Positions 16,573 to 24,984 are shown, numbered from the stretch's first letter. The stretch: DNA of 64,000 nt from Psychromarinibacter halotolerans (GCF_029168315.1 NZ_JARGYD010000006.1:1-64000); one strand, 5' to 3'. Translations and numbers: made by a program. The notes: generated by a model not told the origin, from the letters alone.

Positions 16573-17193
16573 TTAATGTGATTGGGAACGGATCATCTCC
16601 AACACGGCCTGTGCATCGGGGATGTAATCGAAGGTAACAATCGAAGTGGTCCGATCCCGTAGAATAGAGTGCCCTGGATGAGACAGCCCAAGACCGAATG
16701 GCTGGACTTGATCATCGGAAAGCAACGTTCCGATTTGCAAGGATGGATATGGGCGGGTCGCGATGAGCGAGTAAGGGTATGTCCCGGAGTGCGGGCACGA
16801 AACGATGTATACCCGCACTCCTGCCCGCCAGTTTCTTCCACGCCGGCAGATGATAGCGCGGCTGTCGGTGACGAAGTAAACGAGGTTACGGAGGACATAT
16901 TGACGTTGGCTGGCTAATGATACCGACAGTCCGAGGAACGCGAGGGTGAGTGCGCCATAGATCCAGATCGCTTCCGTGCGCCCGAACTGCGCCTCATGAT
17001 CAATGAAAATCAACGTGCTCCACATCACGATGACACCGACAAGCGCAGCAATGTGAATTGTCCGCTCATCTCCGACCGCCTCTAGGAAACGTCGCCCGTA
17101 TCCCGGCAAACCGGACCAAATCAAGTGCTCGTTGGGTTCAAGGATTTCATCAAGCTCGACGTGATCGAGGCTGGATACTTTAATGCTCTGCAT
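16573..17193 (-). CDS. Membrane protein of unknown function
   Basis: The 206-aa product starts with a short charged region containing EPNEHLIWSGLPG (residues 20-32), a pattern seen in bacterial PH-like membrane proteins (GE-x-x-x-WSG-x-P). Two hydrophobic segments follow at about 47-66 and 77-93, then a soluble domain of about 110 residues with RNLVYFVTDSRAIICRRG, again typical of a bPH-type fold. I cannot name a function. Its base composition looks visibly less GC-rich than its neighbours, it opposes them in strand, and it lies between two copies of a 32-bp terminator sequence, so it may be an insertion. Confidence 0.7.
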   Translation of the reverse strand: MQSIKVSSLDHVELDEILEPNEHLIWSGLPGYGRRFLEAVGDERTIHIAALVGVIVMWSTLIFIDHEAQFGRTEAIWIYGALTLAFLGLSVSLASQRQYVLRNLVYFVTDSRAIICRRGRNWRAGVRVYIVSCPHSGTYPYSLIATRPYPSLQIGTLLSDDQVQPFGLGLSHPGHSILRDRTTSIVTFDYIPDAQAVLEMIRSQSH

Positions 17194-17298
17194 CCGACCA
17201 CAGATACTCTGGGCATCACGTTAACACTATCGTCTTGGTGCAGGTACAGGCTCAAAGCGGTCGCGTGTTGCGCCGTCCGGGGTGCCACGACCTGCATA

Positions 17299-17330
17299 GC
17301 CCGTCCCCGGAAGGGGGCGGGCCTTTGTCG
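17299..17330 (+). repeat. Second copy of the 32-bp terminator sequence
   Basis: This is an exact copy of 16409-16440, 890 bases downstream and in the same orientation. The G at 17299 replaces nothing in the stem, and the hairpin and TTTGTCG tail are intact. Together the copies bracket the gene at 16573-17193. Confidence 0.9.
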
Positions 17331-17353
17331 CGGCTGGGGCGGTTGAAGCTATG

Positions 17354-17365
17354 GTTGATGTCAAC
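17354..17365. promoter_or_regulatory. Short dyad upstream of marR
   Basis: GTTGA-TG-TCAAC is a perfect 5-bp inverted repeat ending 2 bases before the marR start. MarR proteins often bind TTGA/TCAA dyads at their own promoter, so it is a candidate autoregulatory site. Confidence 0.4.
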
Positions 17366-17367
17366 AT

Positions 17368-17844
17368 ATGATCCCCGGGATGAGGGATGATCTGCCATAT
17401 GCCGCGACGCTTGAAGTACGGGACCGGTGCCTGTGTCTGCATGTGCAGCGGGCGGCGCGGGCTTTGGCGCGGCGCTTTGACGAGGCGCTGCGGCCCTTTG
17501 GCCTGACCAACGGCCAGTTTTCGTTGCTGATGTCGCTGAACCGGCCAGAGCCGCCGCGCATCTCGGACCTTGTCGAGTTGCTGGCGATGGACCGCACCAC
17601 CCTGACGGCGGCGCTGAAACCGCTGACGCGGCGCGGGCTAGTCGAGGTGCGGCGGGACGAAAAGGACGCCCGCAGCCGGCGCCTGTTGCTGAGCGCCGAG
17701 GGCGAGGCGGTGCTGGCGCAGGCGCTGCCGGTCTGGCGCGCCACGCACGAAGAGGTCGACGCGCTTCTGGCGTCGCCGGACAAGGTCGAGGATTTGCGGC
17801 AGGATCTGAACGCCATAAGCCGCACGGGCGCGGAAAGCGCCTGA
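17368..17844 (+). CDS. MarR-family transcriptional regulator
   Basis: The 158-aa product shows the MarR winged helix: LTNGQFSLLMSLNR (about 48-61), ISDLVELLAMDRTTLTAALKPL for helices 3 and 4 (core LAMDRTTLTAAL), and the wing RRDEKDARSRRLLLS near 100. DARSRRLLL is the classical DxRxxxxxLT-type signature. The start is uncertain: 17368 has no clear ribosome site and abuts the dyad, and an in-frame ATG at 17380 is possible. No obvious target gene is adjacent. Confidence 0.85.
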   Translation: MIPGMRDDLPYAATLEVRDRCLCLHVQRAARALARRFDEALRPFGLTNGQFSLLMSLNRPEPPRISDLVELLAMDRTTLTAALKPLTRRGLVEVRRDEKDARSRRLLLSAEGEAVLAQALPVWRATHEEVDALLASPDKVEDLRQDLNAISRTGAESA

Positions 17845-17850
17845 CGTGCG

Positions 17851-17998
17851 GCTTGCAACGTATCGTATCTTGGGAAGGTCCTAATCGACCGTGGCGTCTT
17901 GCGCCGCCGGGACCAGAGGGTACGGGCCCTAAGGCGGACCCGTTACCAGTGCTCGGTCGTCATCCGAAGTGCCGGGATTCTCCCGCCACCTGGCAAGC
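17851..17998. ncRNA. Highly structured intergenic block, possible small RNA
   Basis: The block is enclosed by GCTTGC (17851-17856) and GCAAGC (17993-17998). Inside are GGTC-N6-GACC (17877-17890), GTGGCG-N5-CGCCGC (17891-17907), ACGGGCCC with GGACCCGT (17922-17943, one off-pair) and CGGGA-TTC-TCCCG (17973-17985). The 17891 stem is better on the rightward strand (U-G pair) and the 17922 stem on the leftward strand, so the strand is undecided. It lies between marR and the stop of the DUF1127 gene. I do not recognise a known RNA family. Confidence 0.4.
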
Positions 17999-18000
17999 TA

Positions 18001-18159
18001 TTAGCCGTAGACGGCTTCGCGAGCGATGCGGCGTGCGTCTTCCGGGAAGATGCCGAGGTCCAGCGCGACGTCGCGCGGCAGGGATTCGATTTCGGCCACG
18101 GTGCGGTTGTAGAGCTTGCGCTTTTCACGGGCGACGCGGAAGTTGTCGAGGAAGGTCAT
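18001..18159 (-). CDS. DUF1127-like small basic protein
   Basis: A 52-aa frame starts at 18159 after CTGGAGACGGAA and ends with TAA. The product, beginning MTFLDNFRVAREKRKLYNRT and continuing with EIESLPRDVALDLGI, matches the pattern of DUF1127/YjiS-like proteins: an arginine-rich helix, then a helix with the LPRD-LGI motif. Such proteins are abundant in alphaproteobacteria, bind RNA or are co-transcribed with small RNAs in some species, and respond to stress and phosphate; the role of this one is unknown. Upstream lie two inverted repeats. Confidence 0.85.
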   Translation of the reverse strand: MTFLDNFRVAREKRKLYNRTVAEIESLPRDVALDLGIFPEDARRIAREAVYG

Positions 18160-18214
18160 TTCCGTCTCCAGGGTTTGTCTTTTCGATGACCCCTATTTGG
18201 ACCCGGTGTTAGCG

Positions 18215-18289
18215 CTGCACAATCCGGCGTTTGTGCAGGTTCGCTATGCATTTTCTGCAACGCAGCAAAATCCGTTAATTCCGAATTAG
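18215..18289 (-). promoter_or_regulatory. Dyads upstream of the DUF1127 gene
   Basis: CTGCACAA (18215-18222) and TTGTGCAG (18231-18238) form a perfect 8-bp inverted repeat with an 8-base spacer. Further upstream, TTAA-N7-TTAG (18275-18289) is one base from the CtrA consensus TTAA-N7-TTAA and contains the dyad TAATTC-C-GAATTA. They probably belong to the promoter region of the DUF1127 gene. Confidence 0.4.
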
Positions 18290-18310
18290 GATGCTGTTAA
18301 CAAAAGAAAA

Positions 18311-18335
18311 GGGCGCCGGGAGTGTCCCGACGCCC
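18311..18335 (-). terminator. Terminator of gap
   Basis: In the leftward direction GGGCGTCGGGA pairs with TCCCGGCGCCC (one mismatch) around a short loop and is followed by TTTTCTTTTG. It starts 35 bases after the gap stop. Confidence 0.88.
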
Positions 18336-18370
18336 CGAAGGTAGCTATGCGCGGTTGCGCTACCAGGCCC

Positions 18371-19372
<1,002 letters not shown>

Positions 19373-19484
19373 GCTGGGATCTCCTTCCGGTTTCCGTGGT
19401 CACGCGGCAGGCCGGTAAATGCGGCCCGCGTCACGGGTTTTGAATGGGTTTTTGCGGCAAAGGTCAACCTAGGCCGGCGCACTG

Positions 19485-19628
19485 TTAGCGCCAGAAGGCG
19501 AGCCATTCGACGAATTCCAGCCCCTTGCGGCCCAGAAAGACCGTCATCGCCCAGTCCATTTGCAGGCCGTCATACGCAAAGAAGGCGACAAGCAGCAGTC
19601 CAAGAACGATGGCGATGGTGTTGGTCAA
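19485..19628 (-). CDS. 47-aa single-pass membrane protein with TTG start
   Basis: A TTG-initiated frame at 19628 follows GGAGGAG at good spacing and ends at TAA (19485-19487). The product has one hydrophobic helix, NTIAIVLGLLLVAFFAY (residues 3-19), then GLQMDWAMTVFLGRKGLEF and a tryptophan-rich end, EWLAFWR. It has no known domain. It sits between gap and tkt on the same strand. The strong ribosome site, a membrane helix in the right frame and a clean stop argue for a real gene. A role cannot be given. Confidence 0.7.
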   Translation of the reverse strand: MTNTIAIVLGLLLVAFFAYDGLQMDWAMTVFLGRKGLEFVEWLAFWR

Positions 19629-19755
19629 CGGTCGCCGCTCCTCCGGGGACACATGGGCACTGCCGAGGTGATAGGGCGGAACGGGCGCGAAAGTCCATGC
19701 GGGGCCGGGCAGGTTTGCGGGCCGCCGTGTGCCGCGCGCCGCAGGTGAAACGCGA

Positions 19756-19779
19756 ACGGCCCGCCAGTTGGCGGGCCGT
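19756..19779 (-). terminator. Terminator of tkt
   Basis: ACGGCCCGCCA (19756-19766) and TGGCGGGCCGT (19769-19779) make a perfect 11-bp stem with a 2-base gap (a tight loop), 27 bases past the tkt stop. The following leftward bases (TCGCGTTT) are weakly T-rich. Confidence 0.8.
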
Positions 19780-19805
19780 CCGGTGGTTCAAAGCGGAATG
19801 GGTGC

Positions 19806-21821
19806 TTACAGCAGGCCCTTCACCGTCGCGACGGTGTTCTCTGCGGTGATGCCGAACTTTTCGAACAATTCCTCCGCCGGGGCAGAGGCGCCGAAGGACG
19901 ACATGCCGACGAAACCGGCTTTTGCCTCGCGCCCGCGTTCGCCAAGCAGCCACTTGTCCCATCCCAGACGCACGCCGGCCTCGATGGCGACGCGGACCGG
20001 CCCGGCGGGCAGGACGCGCTTGCGATAGCTTTCGTCCTGCCGCGAGAACAGCTCCCACGACGGCATCGACACCACGCGGGTGCCGATCCCCTCGGCCTGC
20101 AGCGCATCGCGCGCAGCCAGCGCGACCGACACTTCCGAGCCGGTGGCCATCAGGATGACCTGACGCTTGCCCTCGGCCTCGGCCAGGACATAGGCGCCCT
20201 GTTCGGTCAGGTTCTTGGTCTTGTGCTCGACGCGGACGGTGGGCAGGCCCTGACGGGTCAGCACCAGCGTGGTCGGCCCGTCGTGCCGGTTCATCGCGAT
20301 TTCCCACGCCTCGGCGGTCTCGACGATGTCGGCGGGACGCAGCACCAGCATGTTCGGCGTCGCGCGCAGCATGGCCAGATGTTCCACCGGCTGGTGCGTC
20401 GGGCCGTCTTCGCCAAGGCCGATGGAATCGTGCGTCATCACGTAGGTGACGCCGATCCGCGACAGGGCCGACAGGCGCATCGCGGGACGGGCGTAGTCGG
20501 TGAAGCAGAAGAACGTGCCGCCGTAGGGCTTTACGCCGCCATGCAGCGCCATGCCGTTCATCGCCGCGGCCATGCCGTGTTCGCGGATGCCGTAGTGGAT
20601 GTAGCGGCCCTTGCGGTTGTCGGGCCCGAACAGGCCAAGGTCCGGCGTGTTGGTGTTGTTCGACCCGGTCAGGTCGGCGGACCCGCCGATGGTCTCGGGC
20701 AGGATCGGGTTGAGAACCTCAAGCACCTTCTGCGACGCGGCGCGCGTGGCAAGCTTGGGCTTCTCTTCCGACATCTCTTTCTTGAACTTGCGGATCGCCG
20801 AGGCGAGTTTCTTCGGCGTCTCGCCGGACAGCTCGCGGTTGAACTGCGCCTGCTTGCCGTCCGAAAGCTCGGCAAAGCGGTCCTTCCACGCGGCGTGCTC
20901 GGACTGGCCGCGCGATCCGATGGCTTCCCACGCGGATTTCACGTCCGCCGGGATCTCGAATGGGCCGAAGTCCCAGCCGTAAGCGGCCTTGGTGTCGGCG
21001 ATCAGCTGCGCGTCGGTCAGCGCGCCGTGGCCCTTGGCGGTGTCCTGCGCGGACGAGCCAAGCGCGATATGCGTCTTGCAGGCGATCATCGACGGCTTGC
21101 TGGACTTCTTCGCAGCCTCGATGGCGGCGTCGATGGCCTCGGGGTCGTGGCCGTCGATTTCCTGAACGTGCCAGCCGGACGCCTTGAAGCGGGCGGGCTG
21201 GTCGGTGATGTCGGCCAGTTCGACCTTGCCGTCGATGGTGATCGAGTTGTCGTCGAAGAAGACGATCAGCTTGCCCAGCTTGTTGCGGCCGGCAAGACCG
21301 ATGGCTTCCTGGCTGATGCCTTCCATCAGGCAGCCGTCACCGGCGAACACGTAGGTGTGGTGATCCACGACCTTCTTGCCGTAGCGGGCGCGCAGCACTT
21401 CCTCGGCGATGGCGAAGCCGACCGAGTTCGAGATGCCCTGACCCAGCGGGCCGGTGGTGACTTCGATGCCCACGGCCTCGGTGTTCTCCGGGTGGCCTGC
21501 GGTCTTGGCGCCCATCTGGCGGAAATTCTTGATCTCATCCAGCGTGATCTCGGGCGAGCCGGTCAGGTACAGCAGCGCGTACAGCAGCATCGAGCCGTGG
21601 CCGTTCGACACGATAAAGCGGTCGCGGTCGGGCCAGCCGGGGGCGGCGGCGTCGAACTTCAGGTGCTTTTCGAACAGGACGGTCGCGATGTCGGCCATGC
21701 CCATCGGCATCCCGGAGTGCCCGGAATTGGCGGCGGCGACCGCATCCATCGCCAGCGCGCGGATGGCTGACGCCTTTTTCCAGTGCTCGGGGTGGTTGGC
21801 CTTGAGATCGGAGATTTCCAT
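19806..21821 (-). CDS. tkt: Transketolase
   Basis: This thiamine-diphosphate enzyme transfers two-carbon ketol units between sugar phosphates in the pentose phosphate and Calvin pathways. The 671-aa product has GHSGMPMGMADIATVLF near 32, the ThDP motif GDGCLMEGISQEAIGLAG near 155, and GLGEDGPTHQPVEHLAMLR near 470, all diagnostic. The start MEISDLK at 21821 follows GAAGGAAG; a longer frame adds a cysteine/arginine-rich leader that does not fit. It is divergent from the zapA operon. Confidence 0.96.
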   Translation of the reverse strand: MEISDLKANHPEHWKKASAIRALAMDAVAAANSGHSGMPMGMADIATVLFEKHLKFDAAAPGWPDRDRFIVSNGHGSMLLYALLYLTGSPEITLDEIKNFRQMGAKTAGHPENTEAVGIEVTTGPLGQGISNSVGFAIAEEVLRARYGKKVVDHHTYVFAGDGCLMEGISQEAIGLAGRNKLGKLIVFFDDNSITIDGKVELADITDQPARFKASGWHVQEIDGHDPEAIDAAIEAAKKSSKPSMIACKTHIALGSSAQDTAKGHGALTDAQLIADTKAAYGWDFGPFEIPADVKSAWEAIGSRGQSEHAAWKDRFAELSDGKQAQFNRELSGETPKKLASAIRKFKKEMSEEKPKLATRAASQKVLEVLNPILPETIGGSADLTGSNNTNTPDLGLFGPDNRKGRYIHYGIREHGMAAAMNGMALHGGVKPYGGTFFCFTDYARPAMRLSALSRIGVTYVMTHDSIGLGEDGPTHQPVEHLAMLRATPNMLVLRPADIVETAEAWEIAMNRHDGPTTLVLTRQGLPTVRVEHKTKNLTEQGAYVLAEAEGKRQVILMATGSEVSVALAARDALQAEGIGTRVVSMPSWELFSRQDESYRKRVLPAGPVRVAIEAGVRLGWDKWLLGERGREAKAGFVGMSSFGASAPAEELFEKFGITAENTVATVKGLL

Positions 21822-22065
21822 GAAGGCGCTTCCTTCTGAGTCAAAACTGTTGCGCGCGTGATACCAGCGTCGCGCGCAAGTGCAAGCTGCGCCGCGCGGG
21901 GTCTTGCCGGGTCGGATCAAGCGCGCCTTGTAAACCCTTGGCGGGAAAAGGGGGGCAGCATTTCAGGAAACGCACGGCTAGAATTGCGCCAAGACGCGGC
22001 GGCGCTTGATTCGGGAGGGGCGGCGCAGGGACCGCGCAGACGAGAGACGAGGACAGGAACAGTCT

Positions 22066-22554
22066 ATGTCAGAGATCACCGAATTGCAGCGTCGCCTGAG
22101 CGAGGCGCTGGAACGGATCGGCGCCGGTGTGGAAGAGCTTTCGGTCCCCTCGACCGGGCCCGAGGTTGACCCCGACGAGCACGCGCGCGTGACCGAGGCG
22201 CTGGCCGCCGAGAAAGAGGTGACCGCGCAGCTTGAAGAACGCGTCCGGTCGCTGAAGGACAAGGTCGACCGTCGCGAGCGCGAACTGCAGGGCGAGGTCG
22301 ATCGCCTGAAGCAGGAACTTGCCGACTACGAGATTCAGGCGCAGCGGATGCGCCGCACCAACACCCAGCTGCGCCAGTCGATTCAGGCGCTGCGCGAGGC
22401 GGCCGAGGACGGCGTGGCCGAGCCGCACCTGATCAACCAGGCGATGATGTCGGAACTTGAAGGCCTGCGCGTCGCGCGCGATGGCGACCGGGCCGAGATG
22501 GACGCCATCCTGGGCGAGCTGAAGCCCCTGCTCGAGGAGAATAGCGATGCCTGA
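22066..22554 (+). CDS. Coiled-coil protein upstream of zapA
   Basis: The 162-aa product is mostly one long coiled coil from about residue 45 to 125 (heptads such as LEERVRSLKDKVDRRERELQ), with no signal peptide or membrane helix. The C-terminal part (AEMDAILGELKPLLEE) is acidic. It overlaps zapA by 8 bases, so both are made together; this pairing is common in alphaproteobacteria and suggests a function in cell division alongside ZapA, although its biochemistry is not established from sequence. Start at 22066 follows GAGGACAGGAA. Confidence 0.85.
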   Translation: MSEITELQRRLSEALERIGAGVEELSVPSTGPEVDPDEHARVTEALAAEKEVTAQLEERVRSLKDKVDRRERELQGEVDRLKQELADYEIQAQRMRRTNTQLRQSIQALREAAEDGVAEPHLINQAMMSELEGLRVARDGDRAEMDAILGELKPLLEENSDA

Positions 22555-22951
22555 GGTCACGATCCGGATCGGCGGCCGCGATTACGCCGTCGCCTGCCAA
22601 GAGGGTGAGGAACAGTACCTGAATGCCGCCGCCCAGATGCTGGACACCGAGGCGCAGGTGCTGGCCGGGCAGGCGGGCCGCTTGCCGGAATCCCGCGTCC
22701 TGCTGATGGCCGGGCTGATGCTGGCGGACAAGGCCGCGGGTATGGATGAGCAGCTGAAGGCGGCCGAGGCACGGGCAAATGCCGCCGAGGCCGAGGTGCA
22801 GAAGCTGCGCGATGCGCCAGCACCCGCCGCGCCGGAACCGATGCGGATCGAGGTTCCGACCATGCCCGAGGGGCTGGCCGAAGAGCTGGACACGCTGGCG
22901 ACCCGCGCGGAATACATCGCCGCCTCCATCGAACAGAAACTGGCGGGCTGA
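22547..22951 (+). CDS. zapA: Cell division protein ZapA
   Basis: ZapA binds FtsZ and bundles its filaments at the division site. The 134-aa product has the ZapA beginning (VTIRIGGRDYAVACQEGEE, residues 4-22, here split: RIGGRDYAV) and AAQMLDTEAQVLAGQ, then a coiled coil around residues 70-95. A proline/alanine-rich stretch and a second helix extend the C-terminus, giving a longer protein than E. coli ZapA (109 aa), as in other Rhodobacterales. It is coupled to the coiled-coil gene upstream. Confidence 0.92.
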   Translation: MPEVTIRIGGRDYAVACQEGEEQYLNAAAQMLDTEAQVLAGQAGRLPESRVLLMAGLMLADKAAGMDEQLKAAEARANAAEAEVQKLRDAPAPAAPEPMRIEVPTMPEGLAEELDTLATRAEYIAASIEQKLAG

Positions 22952-22984
22952 ACCGGCCCGCCGACGCGGCCATCGCGTATCGTG

Positions 22985-23120
22985 CGCCTGCCCGGTGAAT
23001 GCGGGGCGGGCGCCCCGGTGAGTAATTTCGGATCAGCAAGGCTGCCGCGTGCCGCGACAGGCGACTGGCGTCGCGCGCGGCAGCGGTCCGTCAGCAGACG
23101 TGAAGGTTGCCGCTCAGGCG
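22985..23120 (+). ncRNA. ssrS: Candidate 6S RNA
   Basis: In many proteobacteria 6S RNA, which binds RNA polymerase, lies just downstream of zapA. Here a structured region follows zapA by about 33 bases. CGCCTG (22985-22990) can close with CAGGCG (23115-23120). Inside is a strong hairpin, CTGCCGCG (23041-23048 region) with CGCGGCAG, plus an inner CGCGAC/GTCGCG stem, and the sequence GGTCCGTC that is also found in the E. coli molecule. These features fit but do not prove 6S RNA. Its end overlaps the 3' end of the opposite gene. Confidence 0.35.
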
Positions 23121-23831
23121 TTTGCCAAGGCTTACGAATTCCTCGATCTCGGTCTGGCCGCGCAGGGGGCGGCCCAGCCGCAGGCGCATCCCGAAGGCGC
23201 CGCGCATGACGACGGGCTGCGGGGCGACGCGGTCCGGCTGGGCAAGGCCCAGTTCCGGCGCGCCGCGAATGTCGTCCAGCGCGTTTTCCGCGCCCGGCGT
23301 CGCCAAAAGCTGCCCCGGGCCCGGCTGGTCATCTACACTGCGCAGAAGGTGGCGGTCGCGCCCAAGATTTCCCGCGAGGCGTTCGACACGCGTGCGGCCC
23401 GCGTCCTCGGACCCTTCGGTCCAGGCGTCTTCGGCCGATCCGTCGCCGTTGGACAGCGCCGGACCCAACACCGCCAGCCCGACGGGGATCAGGGGCCGTG
23501 GATCGATGAATTCGGCACAGGGGCCAACCCGGGACACGGCGGCGCGGCCGGTTGCCTTTCCAAGTCGGCGGCTGGCCCGCCCACGGCGGGCGTCGCGCCG
23601 GTCCTGAAGCGTCAGGCACCAGCCTTCGACGGGGTGGCGGAATTCATGGCGGCAGCTGTGGCGTTCGTCCTGCGGGTGAAAGGCGTAGGTCCAGCCGTGG
23701 TCCGCCGCGATCCTGTGATAGGCTTCCCGCACCCTCAGCCGCCGGGCCCCGGCAAGCACCAGAAGAAGCAGAACCGTCGCCGCAGCGGACAGGGCAAGAA
23801 ACGTTCCGATGATGAGCGAACCGATCGTCAT
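23091..23831 (-). CDS. Membrane-anchored protein of unknown function
   Basis: The 246-aa product starts with one strong hydrophobic helix (about residues 5-27: LIIGTFLALSAAATVLLLLV and on), followed by a basic, soluble region containing HGWTYAFHPQDERHSC and later VEGWCLTLQDRR. No catalytic motif or known domain was recognised. The C-terminal 100 residues are less convincing as coding sequence than the N-terminal half. It opposes zapA, and its 3' end overlaps the 6S RNA candidate. I regard the gene as likely but its function as unknown. Confidence 0.55.
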   Translation of the reverse strand: MTIGSLIIGTFLALSAAATVLLLLVLAGARRLRVREAYHRIAADHGWTYAFHPQDERHSCRHEFRHPVEGWCLTLQDRRDARRGRASRRLGKATGRAAVSRVGPCAEFIDPRPLIPVGLAVLGPALSNGDGSAEDAWTEGSEDAGRTRVERLAGNLGRDRHLLRSVDDQPGPGQLLATPGAENALDDIRGAPELGLAQPDRVAPQPVVMRGAFGMRLRLGRPLRGQTEIEEFVSLGKRLSGNLHVC

Positions 23832-24015
23832 GACGTCACCAGAAAAGCACCCGTAAACACATGCGCCCGGTTTTGGGGCAGCGAAGTTAACATAACGTAA
23901 AGCGGGCCCCGAATGGAGGCCCGTTCACCCGGAGGTGTGTTCAATTTACGGATAAGTGTGTTTCTTTATGTGCAACTATAGGTTGCGCAACGGCCGAAAC
24001 AGCTCGCCAAAACGG

Positions 24016-24039
24016 CGCCCCGGCACACAGGCCGGGGCG
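24016..24039 (-). terminator. Terminator of the purL-grxD run
   Basis: CGCCCCGGC (24016-24024) and GCCGGGGCG (24031-24039) form a perfect 9-bp stem with a 6-base loop. In the leftward direction it starts 10 bases after the grxD stop and is followed by CCGTTTTGG. Confidence 0.85.
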
Positions 24040-24048
24040 GGCGTTGGA

Positions 24049-24408
24049 TCAGGCGTTCGCGGCCCGGATCTTTTCGGCGGCGTCCTTGTCGTAGGTCACG
24101 CCTTGGTCGTCGAACAGCTTGTCCAGTTCGCCGGACAGGGTCATCTCGGTGATGATGTCACAGCCGCCGACGAACTCTCCCTTGACGTAAAGCTGCGGGA
24201 TCGTAGGCCAGTCGGAATAGTCCTTGATGCCCTGACGGATCTCGTCGTCGGCCAGCACGTTCACGTCGGCATACTCGACGCCCATGAAGTTCAGCACGCC
24301 GGCCACGCGGCTGGAAAAGCCGCACTGGGGCATGGTCTTGGTGCCTTTCATGAACAGCACGACGTCGTTGCTGGTCACGGTGTCCTTGATCTGGGTCTCG
24401 GCGGTCAT
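24049..24408 (-). CDS. grxD: Monothiol glutaredoxin, Grx4 family
   Basis: Grx4-type proteins bind a [2Fe-2S] cluster with glutathione and, with BolA partners, act in iron-sulfur trafficking and iron sensing. The 119-aa product has the CGFS active site (MPQCGFSSR, residues 27-35), WPTIPQLYVKGEFVGGCDI near 65 with the glutathione-binding TIPQ and GGCD, and the usual length. The extra cysteine in GGCD is normal for the family. Start follows TAGGAGACCG. It lies 9 bases after an 80-aa membrane protein gene and is followed by a terminator. A bolA gene is two genes upstream, which fits a Grx4-BolA functional pair. Confidence 0.95.
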   Translation of the reverse strand: MTAETQIKDTVTSNDVVLFMKGTKTMPQCGFSSRVAGVLNFMGVEYADVNVLADDEIRQGIKDYSDWPTIPQLYVKGEFVGGCDIITEMTLSGELDKLFDDQGVTYDKDAAEKIRAANA

Positions 24409-24417
24409 AGCGGTCTC

Positions 24418-24660
24418 CTAGTCTCTTTTGGTTCGGTAGCGCGCAGCGCCGTAGGTGGGTCGGCGGCGCGCCGGCGTGTCTTGCGATACGTCTTCGGCTT
24501 TCTCAGCCGCGACGCTGTTATCGGGCGAAGCGTCGGGCGAGCCGGTGTCGTCCCTTGGTCCGCGCGGCCTGTACAGCGGCTGTTGCGGTGTGCGTAGCCA
24601 GCGACCCAGCAGGGCGAACGCGATCGCGGCAATCGCGACGAACACCCAAGGCTCGATCAT
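24418..24660 (-). CDS. Small membrane protein between bolA and grxD
   Basis: The 80-aa product has one N-terminal hydrophobic helix (VFVAIAAIAFALLGRWL, residues 6-22) and a hydrophilic tail rich in proline, aspartate and arginine, ending PTYGAARYRTKRD. No domain is known to me. It is 9 bases from grxD and 17 from bolA, so all three are probably one transcript. Whether it works with the Grx4-BolA pair or is only a passenger cannot be told. The ribosome site is weak. Confidence 0.7.
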   Translation of the reverse strand: MIEPWVFVAIAAIAFALLGRWLRTPQQPLYRPRGPRDDTGSPDASPDNSVAAEKAEDVSQDTPARRRPTYGAARYRTKRD

Positions 24661-24677
24661 GCCGGCCGCCGCACCGG

Positions 24678-24923
24678 TCAGTCCGCCGGGGCCTTGGTGG
24701 TCAACGCGAGCGCGTGCAACTCGCCGTGGGCGCCGTCCATCTTGCCCTTCAGCGCGGCATAGACGGCGCGCTGTTGCTGCACCCGGTTCATGCCGCGAAA
24801 GCTTTCGTCGATGACCTCGGCGGCATAGTGGTTACCGTCACCGGCCATGTCGGTGATGGTGATCTGCGCCGCGGGGAACGTCTCGCGGATCAGGTCCTCG
24901 ATTTCCTGTGCCTGCATCGCCAT
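24678..24923 (-). CDS. BolA-family protein
   Basis: BolA proteins bind monothiol glutaredoxins and take part in iron-sulfur cluster and iron-response pathways. The 81-aa product fits the short BolA/YrbA type: QEIEDLIRETFPAAQITITD, then GDGNHYAAEVIDESFRGM with the conserved histidine, and VYAALKGKMDGAHGELHALAL at the end (motifs here are shortened forms). The start at 24923 follows GGAGACC at good spacing; an internal ATG at 24917 is possible. It is 17 bases upstream of the 80-aa gene and two genes from grxD. Confidence 0.92.
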   Translation of the reverse strand: MAMQAQEIEDLIRETFPAAQITITDMAGDGNHYAAEVIDESFRGMNRVQQQRAVYAALKGKMDGAHGELHALALTTKAPAD

Positions 24924-24984
24924 TGGGTGGTCTCCGGTCTTCCTGATGTCAGATGTATTCTTCGTGCATCAAAGCCGCAAGGGC

